From Litoditis marina (Eukaryota > Nematoda > Chromadorea > Rhabditida > Rhabditidae): a stretch of DNA of 64,000 bases. The position numbers and the translations under genes were made by a program. The notes beneath the pieces were generated by a model, which did no database searches, was not told the origin of the DNA, and was given only the letters and a program-made list of their open reading frames with translations. Positions 44,801 to 56,413 of the stretch are shown in pieces. The stretch spans positions 9,559,904-9,623,903 of the forward strand of contig OZ038439.1 of assembly GCA_964036275.1 (NCBI GenBank). The letters run 5' to 3'. Each line of letters opens with the position of its first letter. Position 1 is the first letter of the stretch.

Positions 44801-47800
44801 GAACGTAGCAGATTTATAGTTTTCGCAACTTGACCCGATCAGATCGACATTTATTATACCAAAACTTAGAAAGCTCCCATCAACCGGCACAGAGTAACGA
44901 CAAGGCTCTGAGCATTGTGGAATCACCATCTGTATATGATACGATGTCTGGATAAATTGGTATTCATACAAAAGTGCTGAACTATCATGGAGAGACCTAA
45001 CCCAAAAATTATGAGAGTTTGCGTGAATTCATTGAACCGGGAGTAAATAATGTTTGACGCCACCTTCACACGCTGCTTCGCTATGACGAATTTGATATAA
45101 CCAGTACCTGCGCGACAAGCTGCGCGGATCTGTTTTCAGCGTAACATGGCCAAATTTAGATTTTCAATCATGTTGGAATACAAATCTAACGAATATGCAT
45201 CAATCAAATCGAGATCTAATCAGTAATACGGCTAGGCAAAGTCATGACACGACTTTGTAAATCAGTTTCGCCACTCTAAATGTCATGATACAGGTTTCGA
45301 GAAGTTTCAAACCAAATTTAAACCAAACAGTATTACATCTTGATAGCCAGGGAATGCCTTTGCGTATCAGTTCCGCAACTTATAATTGACAATGACAAGG
45401 GATTTATTCGATTTAAAACCTGATTGATAGTTGTTATAAAACGACCAAAACCTTCTGAGCCACATCGGTTACACGTCTTACAACATTTTCATGTCATGAT
45501 AAACCGGTCCATATATTAATTGCTAACATGGAGCAGTATAAAACTCAGAACAATATAAACTTTCACAGAACAACTCAAGTCCAACTAGTAAAGACAGCTT
45601 CCTAATGTTTTCGACGATTCGTCGTTCAATATTGAGTTCCAGCGAATTTTAGGCAGAAATGTTCAACAACAGAAACATGCCAAACACTAAAGTCAGGTTG
45701 TCTCTCATTGGATATAGCGATTCACCCCTATTCAGGTTTTGAGTTGGTCTTTAACCCGATAGGTTTTGGAAAAACGAATGACTTTTGCTTTTTATCTTAC
45801 ACCATATTCTCACAAAATTAAACGAAAAAAAAAGGTAATTTTCATACTTCGAATTAGTGACTCGACTTCAATTTCCGTGGAAAGCGAAATATTTATCTAT
45901 TGTGCTTCCTAAATTTTGATGGTGAGAAGTGAGACGATGGTGACTAGATAGACCACCTTCAAGGTGATCATTCTAACATATTGATTTAGTGTCTAATCAC
46001 AGTCGAGCTACATAGTTGCCAACTGCCTAAGCATAGTGTTAATGATTGACACGTAGGGCTGGTGATCACAACTGGGTTCAGTGACATGATGTTTAAACTC
46101 GAAAGTAATATTTTTATCAAACCTCGCTAATGGAAACATTGATGAGTTGCTTGTATTTAATCGTTCTTCTCGGTAGAGAACTTCGACAGTTTCGAAAATT
46201 AGTGTAGACACTTAAAGAGACATTCACCCTGTATTTTGTGCGCCTCACATCAATGCGCCTCATAGTCAGTTCCATGCATGGTAGATAAATCACGGTGTCC
46301 ATCTGCGTAAAGAGCTGATTTTTATCTTCCAGTCTCATAGAAAAAAGTACTAAAATACTTGCTGAGTATATAAACTTTTATGATAAGAAAACCGGCGAAA
46401 TACCAGAAAAAGCCGAAACTGCTAGCATCACAGCGATCAAACGCAATTCATCTATTATTCGTTAAATTGTTGTTGAGTTTCTAAGTCGAATCTTCAAAAT
46501 GCATAGAACTGAGACTGAATAGACCACGGTTCCTCAATTCTCTCTCAAAACACATTGTACTGTAAGTCTTCGCACATCATCAGCACGATCCAAGCTCAAG
46601 TCACGTGACAGGAACGTGTGTTTAATACAGAACAATGTAGAGTTCTATAGTATCTGCTCTATAACAACTCTAGTCTCCTCATTTGAGTTATTCATCTCTG
46701 ATCCACTAATTGTTTTCACTCTTTCCATGCGTAATGTAGGTTGTTCCCGGGTAGTTTATCTCTAAGTTCAGAGTTGATGCCGACTGTCCGAATAGATGGA
46801 GAACTTGTCGAGAATAGTTAGCCCTATCTCCATAGATATTTGCAGAACGCCAATAAAGCTGGAATAAGTTTTGAACATGTTGGATTTTTCGAAAACGTCA
46901 AATAGTCTGATAGCGACATTTGTAGCAGAACGGAACAGAAACAGAGTAGAACTATATTTTTTCTTGGTAAGATGCCCATGCAAAACCTGCAGCAAGCTGC
47001 CAATAAGCCTACTTGGAAAATTTGGGAGATACCATGCCTTAACAATCAATTTTGCTTTTTTCACAGCTGGTGTTGTATCAATGCTGGAAAATGTGAACTC
47101 ACATAACACATTGAATTACTTCAATAATGTGATTTCTTTCAGTGTACAATCAAAAATACTCATCCCGCTCTAGCTCATGCAGAGTGAATAGCTCGGGCAC
47201 TGGTACATCGTTGAGAAATACGAAATAATCGAGTTTCGATTATTAAATTTCGGTATTCGATCTCTGTGTGTGATGCGAATGAAGCCTGCCAGCATATTTT
47301 GAACCACTACAGGGGTTGAAGCCAGTTTTCGGTTGAAAGTTTGTCAATCTACTCACCGAATTAGTCGAATATCGAGACTTACTACCATTACACTAATCGG
47401 GCGGAACACCCCTAATGAGTTTCATTCGATACGCATCACGTGAATTGTTTTACACCAGCGCTACAAGTCGTGTTGAACGAAAATGTTTTAATGTTTGCTT
47501 CAAGAGTGCGAGATTCCGGTAACGTTGATTCTTTTGTAGTGAGAGAGACCATTAGTTTTGACGAGGTTGTAAAAATCCTGTCCTCTCGGGGGTTTTCTAC
47601 GGTTGCACAATGGTATCGCGCAAGAAAGCGTTCCACAATGTCTCCACTCAGTAATGGTCACCCACCAGTGACACTTCCGAAATATTGATTTCTCGAGTTT
47701 CGAAATCGAATCTCACAAAGAAAGAATAGATAAGGTAATTGAATTTCTTCCTCCAGACACTTTCAAGTGGGCCAAGAAAGCCAATTGAAAACTCTTGAAA

Positions 47801-50800
47801 GCCAAAACTTTTTTACCCGGTCACTGGGAGAGTCGAGAGCAGTTTACATAATGCTCATGACTGTTAGAAACTGTAAATACAGCATAATATGAATGGTTTG
47901 AAATATTGACATTGAGCTCTTCGTGAGTATCGTAAAGATCAAACTACAAACAGTTGAAAAAAGGTGTGTTCTGCAATATATGTGCTAGAGTATAGAATTA
48001 TGCTCAACTCTAGAAAAACAAGTTCATGTCTTGATAGATGTTATAGAAACTTGTGATGAGATAAGAAAAAAGCCTAATATCACAAGTGCAAAGGAGGTAA
48101 AAACTATTTTTTACCCTATCACTGAGTACGATCACTTTCGAAATATCGATTTCATATAAAACACAATGAATGACCACGACTTTAGCAAATGCGAAAACAC
48201 ATGTGTTCATGTTTGACACGTTTAACACGTTTCGTCATTCTGCGAGACGTTCTAACACCTCTTATTGAGGCCGCCCAGAGTTCGTTTAGTTGGATTAGTT
48301 CATCAACTTGAGGGGCGAAATAGAGAATGACCATCTAGTTCGAAAATATTGGAGAGACAGTGAATAATAGAGCGTGATATATGCACGCTGAAAATGGTAG
48401 AAATATGCTACGACGAAATTGTTACGGACTTAATTCGAAGTTCATGGTCAAAAATACTGAAGAGAAAGTGAATATTACTCGTGAAATATGCATGAGTGAT
48501 GGAAAAATACGTTTCAATAGCAGTCTTATCTGGTCGAAACTCCTCTCAGTATGCTTTCGGGCCAAAATTTCTGCTGTGTAGTAGGGGCGGGGCTCACGCG
48601 AAAGCATACTGAGAGGAGTTTCGACCAGATAAGACTGCTATTGAAACGTATTTTTCCATCACTCATGCATATTTCACGAGTAATATTCACTTTCTCTTCA
48701 GTATTTTTGACCATGAACTTCGAATTAAGTCCGTAACAATTTCGTCGTAGCATATTTCTACCATTTTCAGCGTGCATATATCACGCTCTATTATTCACTG
48801 TCTCTCCAATATTTTCGAACTAGATGGTCATTCTCTATTTCGCCCCTCAAGTTGATGAACTAATCCAACTAAACGAACTCTGGGCGGCCTCAATAAGAGG
48901 TGTTAGAACGTCTCGCAGAATGACGAAACGTGTTAAACGTGTCAAACATGAACACATGTGTTTTCGCATTTGCGAAAGTCGTGGTCATTCATTGTGTTTT
49001 ATATGAAATCGATATTTCGAAAGTGATCGTACTCAGTGATAGGGTAAAAAATAGTTTTTACCTCCTTTGCACTTGTGATATTGGGCTTTTTTCTTATCTC
49101 ATCACAAGTTTCTATAACATCTATCAAGAGATGAACTTGTTTTTCTAGAGTTGAGCATACTTCTATACTCTAGCACATATATTGCAGAACACACCTTTTT
49201 TCAACTGTTTGTAGTTTGATCTTTACGATACTCACGAAGAGCTCAATGTCAATATTTCAAACCATTCATATTATGCTGTATTTACAGTTTCTAACAGTCA
49301 TGAGCATTATGTAAACTGCTCTCGACTCTCCCAGTGACCGGGTAAAAAAGTTTTGGCTTTCAAGAGTTTTCAATTGGCTTTCTTGGCCCACTTGAAAGTG
49401 TCTGGAGGAAGAAATTCAATTACCTTATCTATTCTTTCTTTGTGAGATTCGATTTCGAAACTCGAGAAATCAATATTTCGGAAGTGTCACTGGTGGGTGA
49501 CCATTACTGAGTGGAGACATTGTGGAACGCTTTCTTGCGCGATACCATTGTGCAACCGTAGAAAACCCCCGAGAGGACAGGATTTTTACAACCTCGTCAA
49601 AACTAATGGTCTCTCTCACTACAAAAGAATCAACGTTACCGGAATCTCGCACTCTTGAAGCAAACATTAAAACATTTTCGTTCAACACGACTTGTAGCGC
49701 TGGTGTAAAACAATTCACGTGATGCGTATCGAATGAAACTCATTAGGGGTGTTCCGCCCGATTAGTGTAATGGTAGTAAGTCTCGATATTCGACTAATTC
49801 GGTGAGTAGATTGACAAACTTTCAACCGAAAACTGGCTTCAACCCCTGTAGTGGTTCAAAATATGCTGGCAGGCTTCATTCGCATCACACACAGAGATCG
49901 AATACCGAAATTTAATAATCGAAACTCGATTATTTCGTATTTCTCAACGATGTACCAGTGCCCGAGCTATTCACTCTGCATGAGCTAGAGCGGGATGAGT
50001 ATTTTTGATTGTACACTGAAAGAAATCACATTATTGAAGTAATTCAATGTGTTATGTGAGTTCACATTTTCCAGCATTGATACAACACCAGCTGTGAAAA
50101 AAGCAAAATTGATTGTTAAGGCATGGTATCTCCCAAATTTTCCAAGTAGGCTTATTGGCAGCTTGCTGCAGGTTTTGCATGGGCATCTTACCAAGAAAAA
50201 ATATAGTTCTACTCTGTTTCTGTTCCGTTCTGCTACAAATGTCGCTATCAGACTATTTGACGTTTTCGAAAAATCCAACATGTTCAAAACTTATTCCAGC
50301 TTTATTGGCGTTCTGCAAATATCTATGGAGATAGGGCTAACTATTCTCGACAAGTTCTCCATCTATTCGGACAGTCGGCATCAACTCTGAACTTAGAGAT
50401 AAACTACCCGGGAACAACCTACATTACGCATGGAAAGAGTGAAAACAATTAGTGGATCAGAGATGAATAACTCAAATGAGGAGACTAGAGTTGTTATAGA
50501 GCAGATACTATAGAACTCTACATTGTTCTGTATTAAACACACGTTCCTGTCACGTGACTTGAGCTTGGATCGTGCTGATGATGTGCGAAGACTTACAGTA
50601 CAATGTGTTTTGAGAGAGAATTGAGGAACCGTGGTCTATTTAGTCTCAGTTCTATGCATTTTGAAGATTCGACTTAGAAACTCAACAACAATTTAACGAA
50701 TAATAGATGAATTGCGTTTGATCGCTGTGATGCTAGCAGTTTCGGCTTTTTCTGGTATTTCGCCGGTTTTCTTATCATAAAAGTTTATATACTCAGCAAG

Positions 50801-53800
50801 TATTTTAGTACTTTTTTCTATGAGACTGGAAGATAAAAATCAGCTCTTTACGCAGATGGACACCGTGATTTATCTACCATGCATGGAACTGACTATGAGG
50901 CGCATTGATGTGAGGCGCACAAAATACAGGGTGAATGTCTCTTTAAGTGTCTACACTAATTTTCGAAACTGTCGAAGTTCTCTACCGAGAAGAACGATTA
51001 AATACAAGCAACTCATCAATGTTTCCATTAGCGAGGTTTGATAAAAATATTACTTTCGAGTTTAAACATCATGTCACTGAACCCAGTTGTGATCACCAGC
51101 CCTACGTGTCAATCATTAACACTATGCTTAGGCAGTTGGCAACTATGTAGCTCGACTGTGATTAGACACTAAATCAATATGTTAGAATGATCACCTTGAA
51201 GGTGGTCTATCTAGTCACCATCGTCTCACTTCTCACCATCAAAATTTAGGAAGCACAATAGATAAATATTTCGCTTTCCACGGAAATTGAAGTCGAGTCA
51301 CTAATTCGAAGTATGAAAATTACCTTTTTTTTTCGTTTAATTTTGTGAGAATATGGTGTAAGATAAAAAGCAAAAGTCATTCGTTTTTCCAAAACCTATC
51401 GGGTTAAAGACCAACTCAAAACCTGAATAGGGGTGAATCGCTATATCCAATGAGAGACAACCTGACTTTAGTGTTTGGCATGTTTCTGTTGTTGAACATT
51501 TCTGCCTAAAATTCGCTGGAACTCAATATTGAACGACGAATCGTCGAAAACATTAGGAAGCTGTCTTTACTAGTTGGACTTGAGTTGTTCTGTGAAAGTT
51601 TATATTGTTCTGAGTTTTATACTGCTCCATGTTAGCAATTAATATATGGACCGGTTTATCATGACATGAAAATGTTGTAAGACGTGTAACCGATGTGGCT
51701 CAGAAGGTTTTGGTCGTTTTATAACAACTATCAATCAGGTTTTAAATCGAATAAATCCCTTGTCATTGTCAATTATAAGTTGCGGAACTGATACGCAAAG
51801 GCATTCCCTGGCTATCAAGATGTAATACTGTTTGGTTTAAATTTGGTTTGAAACTTCTCGAAACCTGTATCATGACATTTAGAGTGGCGAAACTGATTTA
51901 CAAAGTCGTGTCATGACTTTGCCTAGCCGTATTACTGATTAGATCTCGATTTGATTGATGCATATTCGTTAGATTTGTATTCCAACATGATTGAAAATCT
52001 AAATTTGGCCATGTTACGCTGAAAACAGATCCGCGCAGCTTGTCGCGCAGGTACTGGTTATATCAAATTCGTCATAGCGAAGCAGCGTGTGAAGGTGGCG
52101 TCAAACATTATTTACTCCCGGTTCAATGAATTCACGCAAACTCTCATAATTTTTGGGTTAGGTCTCTCCATGATAGTTCAGCACTTTTGTATGAATACCA
52201 ATTTATCCAGACATCGTATCATATACAGATGGTGATTCCACAATGCTCAGAGCCTTGTCGTTACTCTGTGCCGGTTGATGGGAGCTTTCTAAGTTTTGGT
52301 ATAATAAATGTCGATCTGATCGGGTCAAGTTGCGAAAACTATAAATCTGCTACGTTCGCAAAAAAAATCTCATGTTCCGACATTGAAACATGCAAGAAAG
52401 ACCTGGGAAAGATTGGCAATTTATCCCGTTGTACATTTTGTGTAGAATAAATACAATAAAAATAAAATCAGAATCGTACATGTAGTAGTTGTGTTCGTTC
52501 ACTGCAAATTTAAGAAGACTGTTAGCTTTATTCTGTAAACGAGTAACGTAGCTATCTTCTTTTGGTCTATTCATGGTATTCTACGAATCAGTCAGTTTGA
52601 ATCTTCGGAATTGGAACAAGAGTTGGTAGTTCTCTGAATTGATGTACAGCTTCGCAAAATACAAATTTGATCAGTTTTCGGAGAAATTTTGGACAAAATG
52701 TTTTCAATCTCTTCCGCGCGGATAGGAAACGTTAAGGCAGTGTATTGTTAAGTAAACTATGTCTGAAAGCTTTCACATGATTATACCCAGTTTAAGTACT
52801 GCTTTTCTGGTGTTACAAACTGAAGCGCTCTACGAAAAGAAGGTAATAACAAACAATTCATTCCACTTAGCTGTGTTTGATGTATGCGTTAACGGACATA
52901 TTCGAAAATTTTGCTGTTGTAGGAGAACAGGCTATGACGAGAATTTGGTCACAATGAGACATAGTTTCACTTATTCAGAGATATTTTAATGGACCGTTTC
53001 TCTTAAATAGGGAGGTTTGAGCTGATTAATCGACTCTGTAAACATTCAAAAACCACAATCATTCATCTAAGTATCAACTTCTTGTGTTGCTCCGTTACCT
53101 CAGAAACACGTGAGTTTACCTACACACTAAATTTCAAGAATCTCGACAAATTTACGAAATCCTATTCAAAACACCCCCCAATTTACGTCAACTGAATCTG
53201 TGATAAAAGATTTGTACATTTCACGAGAACAGTAACCCAAATTTTGTTGGTTCCATTTTTGCTTAGTATTTATGCGTTTTTGAACGTTGTGTATGTAAGG
53301 TGTAAAACCCCTAACTCGGAACTAAATACATGACTTTTCCATTTTTCAAAATTTCAAAATGTAAAAGTATGATTGAGTTATTATACTGTGGTTAATAATA
53401 AACGCGTCATGCCTGAGAAGAAATGCATACGATGCGCGTTTTGCAGTCTGATTTGACGGAAATTCTATTTTTTTGGCTACCTCACCAGCAACTTCATAAA
53501 GATGAATCTGTCTGCATTATAATCATAAATGAGAATGAATTGACTTGTAGTTGAAATTTCACTTCTTCAAGTTCGAAATATGGTGCTGATGCCAGTTCGT
53601 TTGAACTTAGCGGTTCAGAAATATGTGTAGGAAAACAAAAATACATGTCAAAATGACAGATCGTCAGCTGGAAGCTCATCTTGCTTATTTATGTCAGATG
53701 GTTGACCACGTGAACTCTTCGCAAAATTTCTTTTATGGCTATCTGCGAATTTTGTATTTTATGGAACCGTAAATTGAAATGGGAAAATTATAAGAAAAGT

Positions 53801-56413
53801 CCACGAAAAATTGGTCTGAGAATGAAAGAGTAGTTATCCTAGCATTCAATTATCACCGACCTTCGATTCAAACTTTCAAACTTATCTGGTTGCATTCATG
53901 AATAGATCTGTTAATATTTCATGGAATTGTGTAACTGCTATTAATAGATGTGCCGAAGATATTCTGCGTTGTTTTTGTTTGAAATGCATTGATGCTCTGC
54001 GAGTATCTGTTCTTATTTATGCTCACATTTGTTTAAGCCGAATACAATGTTTATTTTACGCGTCCCCAGGGATACCTCCTATTTTAATATTCCTGTGACC
54101 TGCGAAACATCAACATCTGACGTCGACTGTTAGAATCGCAGTCCGCAACACTCAAAGACAAATGTTTTCAAATGTGTATTGATGTTTTCCAATTTTGTTG
54201 TCAACTCGTTATGAAATCTCCTGTCTGGTTATGCGATGCTTAAAAATTCATGCTGATTGACAACCGGTTGCGTGACATTCTAATGCATGCATTCCGATGT
54301 TTGCTGGTTCCTCCAGTGGCAAAAGGATGCATATGGGGGTAAAAGAAACCTTCATATACAACAAAGGCCGCATTCATACTTTCTACGTCGGCGTTCAACG
54401 CCGGCGTTAATAGTGAAGACAACATACGTATTGATTGGCGCCGGCGTTAACGCCAATAAAATCGATGCGTATGTTTTCTTTACATTAACGCCGGCGTTAA
54501 ACGCCGACGTAAAAAAGTATGAAAGCGGCCTAAGTCTTCATAGAGCAACGAAACTCATATATAATTTTTGTTTCTATGTGTACTCTTGGCGTCGTAGTTC
54601 TACCCAAACCGGAAAGATCTCAGGTTACTATCTTTGGCAAACTCCCAGAATTGTTTATGTGCATAGGATTTGCACGATATTTCCTGAATTCAGATCACCA
54701 GGCAGCTCATAAGAGCATCTCACAAGTTGTAGAGCTTGCTGCCCCGCCTAATTGTATTTATGACCGCAAAGAAAGACGGAGGTTTGGGTATGATATCACC
54801 AAACATTCATTCTAGTTTAATTTCGATACACGCCGAAACAACGGAAATGAACTACAATGACAGTTGGATTGATCAACATACTTCGAAAAGAGCGAAGCCT
54901 ATATTTGCTCTCAACAAAGAACCATGTCATAGTGAGCTCAACTGGGATTTGGTTTTTAAAAAGTTAGAGTACTTTTTTTAACGGTTATTTGAGTTTACAA
55001 AGTATGGTCATTGGTTTTCTCAGGTGACATCCAGGTGGATGTTGTGTGGGACTTCTGTGGCGGTTGCGAGAAGACGTGTGAAGAGCCGAATCCGCCCTGC
55101 AATAAACCGTGTACGCCGACGGAACCGAATTGCCTGTGAGTGAAAGACAGGGCAAATTTCTTCCCGAACCGACTCTTCTCGAACCAAAACCGAACCGATT
55201 CTTCCCGAACCAGTTGGTTCGGTAAGTAACCAATTTGTTTGCGTACTCAAACCGACATGAAACCTAACCGAACCCCAATAAACGTTACGCAGTCGACCAG
55301 TTTCCGCATTAATTACATGAATTGGTTCGGTTCCAACTTTGTTGGCCCAAATTTGGTTCGGTTCTAGAACGAACCAACTGGTTTGGGAAGAATCGGTTCG
55401 GTTTTGGTTCGGGAAGAGTCGGTTCAGGAAGGAATTCACCAGTGAATTTTTCTATATAAAGTCTTCATGACCCCGAAAAAGGCAATTTGATTGAGCGATG
55501 TGGGGCGAACGGTCGAGTATTCGCCAGCAGACGAAATAGTGTGTAGATCAAATATACGCAGACCTGCTGGCCGCTCGCCAAATCCGCCCCCTACCAAGTT
55601 GATCGTACGCTGTCCACAACGGTTTGACAAAATCTATATTGCCCGCGTACTCGTCGACAATTATAATGTGATTTTGGAATTTCAAGTCAGTTCTGAGAAT
55701 GTGAGGTTATGAGATTTTATTGACCAACTCAAGGAAATGTAGTTAATTACAAAACAGTGATTATAAAGTAGACTGGTGTGTACAGATATGAAATCACGAG
55801 GAAGGTCTCATGTCATTTGATGAACCCTCTGTTTACTGTTTCATTTTTGATGTGAAATGACTTTTTTCCATAACTTTCTAAAAAAAATTCACGCAAAGAC
55901 TAACATTTTCTGCCTATTTGCGCAATCCATTTGAGAACTGCGCTGAAATTCACTTATTTTGATTCTGCTCTGACAGATCTCATGGGACTTAGCCGAGGAA
56001 AATCTGGTACCAAGCCTTGCGGTAACAAACTCCGGACTAAGTACCCCCCTAAGTGCCAAATTTCAAAAACAAAAATTCTTCATCTTTCAACAAAAAATGA
56101 AGAAATATATGTATTTAGATCAAATTTTCTCATGAATTTTCATTTCTTCACTCAAAATTCAGTTTTATCAACTCAAAACCTCAGTTTTGTCGCATTGAAG
56201 ACTCAAAAACTGGCACGTGGCAATGATTCTTCGAGCCGGGCCTGAGCCAATAAGCCACGCCCCGTTATATCTCCCTCTAACTATCCCAGGTTCTGTCTGA
56301 GTGTAACATAAATAGCATATTGTGTTTCGGAAAAAAATATTTTCAGGTGTCGAGAAGGCTTCGTGCGCGGTCCAAACAGCCTCTGTATTCCATTGGCCAA
56401 CTGTCCTCCTTGA
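38873..56413 (+). CDS. Secreted multi-cysteine-repeat TIL-domain protein, paralogue B, with a giant intron
   Basis: Ten in-frame exons: 38873-38936, 39057-39151, 39530-39588, 40072-40155, 40699-40801, 41301-41359, 41644-41727, 42428-42561, 55024-55135 and 56347-56413 (861 nt, 286 aa). Exon 1 encodes a signal peptide (MLSVLFLCCVLCICFA). Its ATG directly abuts an ATTTCAG acceptor, suggesting SL trans-splicing or a 5'UTR intron. Two rounds of the Cys module follow: CGPNWKCF / CVPTKRCSQIKCKIGQR / CINGGPGKDARC, then CGPAFRCA / CVATRKCRDLKCLLGQR / CVPGAPHKHARC. Then comes CSDFDPPCEHFFGTHC and a C-terminal TIL domain (CGGCEKTC ... CREGFVRG ... CIPLANC). Intron 8 spans 12,462 bp and contains the 11.57-kb foldback element; the same intron is 2.2 kb in paralogue A. 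The flanking exons are intact and in phase, so the gene still looks functional. Confidence 0.87.
39604..39722 (-). mobile_element. TIR element with CACGTGA ends, copy 5
   Basis: Reverse-oriented copy (AGTAAATTGAATAGTCACGT ... GTTGACTAACAG) just after exon 3 of paralogue B. Confidence 0.65.
40273..40440. mobile_element. Tourist/Harbinger-like palindromic MITE
   Basis: TAA target duplications at 40270-40272 and 40441-40443 enclose TIRs of about 70 bp with one mismatch, starting GGGTGCGTTCATACTTCGAG. The overlapping ORFs on both strands come from the hairpin. It lies in intron 4 of paralogue B. Confidence 0.85.
41098..41294 (+). mobile_element. tRNA-promoter-bearing SINE-like element, copy 2
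   Basis: Same layout as copy 1, with B box GGTTCGAGTCC. Its 3' end (CCTATA) lies 6 nt from the start of exon 6 of paralogue B, so the element supplies most of the sequence just upstream of that 3' splice site. Confidence 0.75.
42590..42745 (+). repeat. Dispersed repeat, left member of an inverted pair
   Basis: TAGTTTTTGTTGCACCGTGG through GTCTCGTCTGCTGGC is found inverted at 55,490-55,650 with about 75% similarity by eye. The pair frames the giant foldback inside intron 8 of paralogue B. Confidence 0.55.
48560..48598. other. 39-bp asymmetric centre of the foldback
   Basis: GC-richer spacer (GTAGGGGCGGGGCTCACG) between the two arms. It would be the hairpin loop. No protein motif. Confidence 0.8.
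50049..50390 (+). other. Longest ORF in the foldback arm (113 codons), also present inverted at 46768-47109
   Basis: An open frame with hydrophobic and basic stretches (for example KAKLIVKAWYLPNFPSRLIG) and no family I recognise. The opposite strand is open over 100 codons across the same stretch, so neither is clearly coding. It is identical in the other arm. It could be an exon of an unknown element protein or chance. Confidence 0.25.
52187..52450 (+). other. Cysteine-containing ORF in the foldback arm, also inverted at 44708-44971
   Basis: An 87-codon frame with seven cysteines (CSEPCRY, SSCENYK, SCSDIETCKKD, SRCTFC). The start would be TTG or upstream splicing. No family recognised. It does not match the Cys modules of the host gene. 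Conserved by arm identity only. Confidence 0.25.
54366..54530. mobile_element. Tourist/Harbinger-like MITE split by the giant foldback
   Basis: TIRs of about 45 bp start GGCCGCATTCATACTTTC on the left and GGCCGCTTTCATACTTTT on the reversed right. The right TAA is at 54531-54533. The left TAA plus GGCC is at 42788-42794, on the far side of the foldback. Joined, they give a TAA-flanked 165-bp MITE. Confidence 0.82.
55148..55437. mobile_element. GGTTCGG-rich inverted-repeat element, copy 2
   Basis: CAAATTTCTTCCCGAACCGA at the left mirrors AGTCGGTTCAGGAAGGAATT at the right. Arms of about 70 bp consist of AACCGAACCGATTCTTCCCG blocks. In intron 9 of paralogue B. Confidence 0.7.
55490..55650 (-). 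repeat. Dispersed repeat, right member of an inverted pair
   Basis: Reverse complement of 42,590-42,745 (GCCAGCAGACGAAATAGTGTG region). In intron 9 of paralogue B, so the pair straddles exon 9. Confidence 0.55.

Larger units (their letters stand above)
42795..54363. mobile_element. Giant foldback element, 11.57-kb palindrome
   Basis: Two arms of exactly 5,765 bp (42,795-48,559 and 48,599-54,363) surround a 39-bp spacer. Each base p of the left arm pairs with base 97,158-p. I found six substitutions (left positions 43654, 46517, 47998, 48028, 48075 and 48184) and no net indel. The ends are TGTTG...CAACA, flanked by the direct repeat AAGGCC (42789-42794 and 54364-54369). The site is inside a 165-bp MITE (see 54,366-54,530). 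No ORF exceeds 113 codons and I recognise no transposase, integrase, polymerase or capsid signature. A 6-bp duplication is typical of Maverick/Polinton and a few other DNA elements. The TGTTG tip fits the TGTNR ends of integrase-type elements. The class stays undecided. Confidence 0.88.

Noticed and set aside
46768..50390. Protein-coding genes in the palindrome arms
   Set aside because: ORFs are at most 113 codons, both strands are open over the same stretch, and no family is recognisable. Listed only as unexplained ORFs.
42795..54363. The palindrome as a sequencing or assembly hairpin artefact
   Set aside because: It has a 6-bp target duplication, restores a precise MITE when removed, has an asymmetric 39-bp centre and shows real differences between arms. 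A read-level check is still worthwhile.
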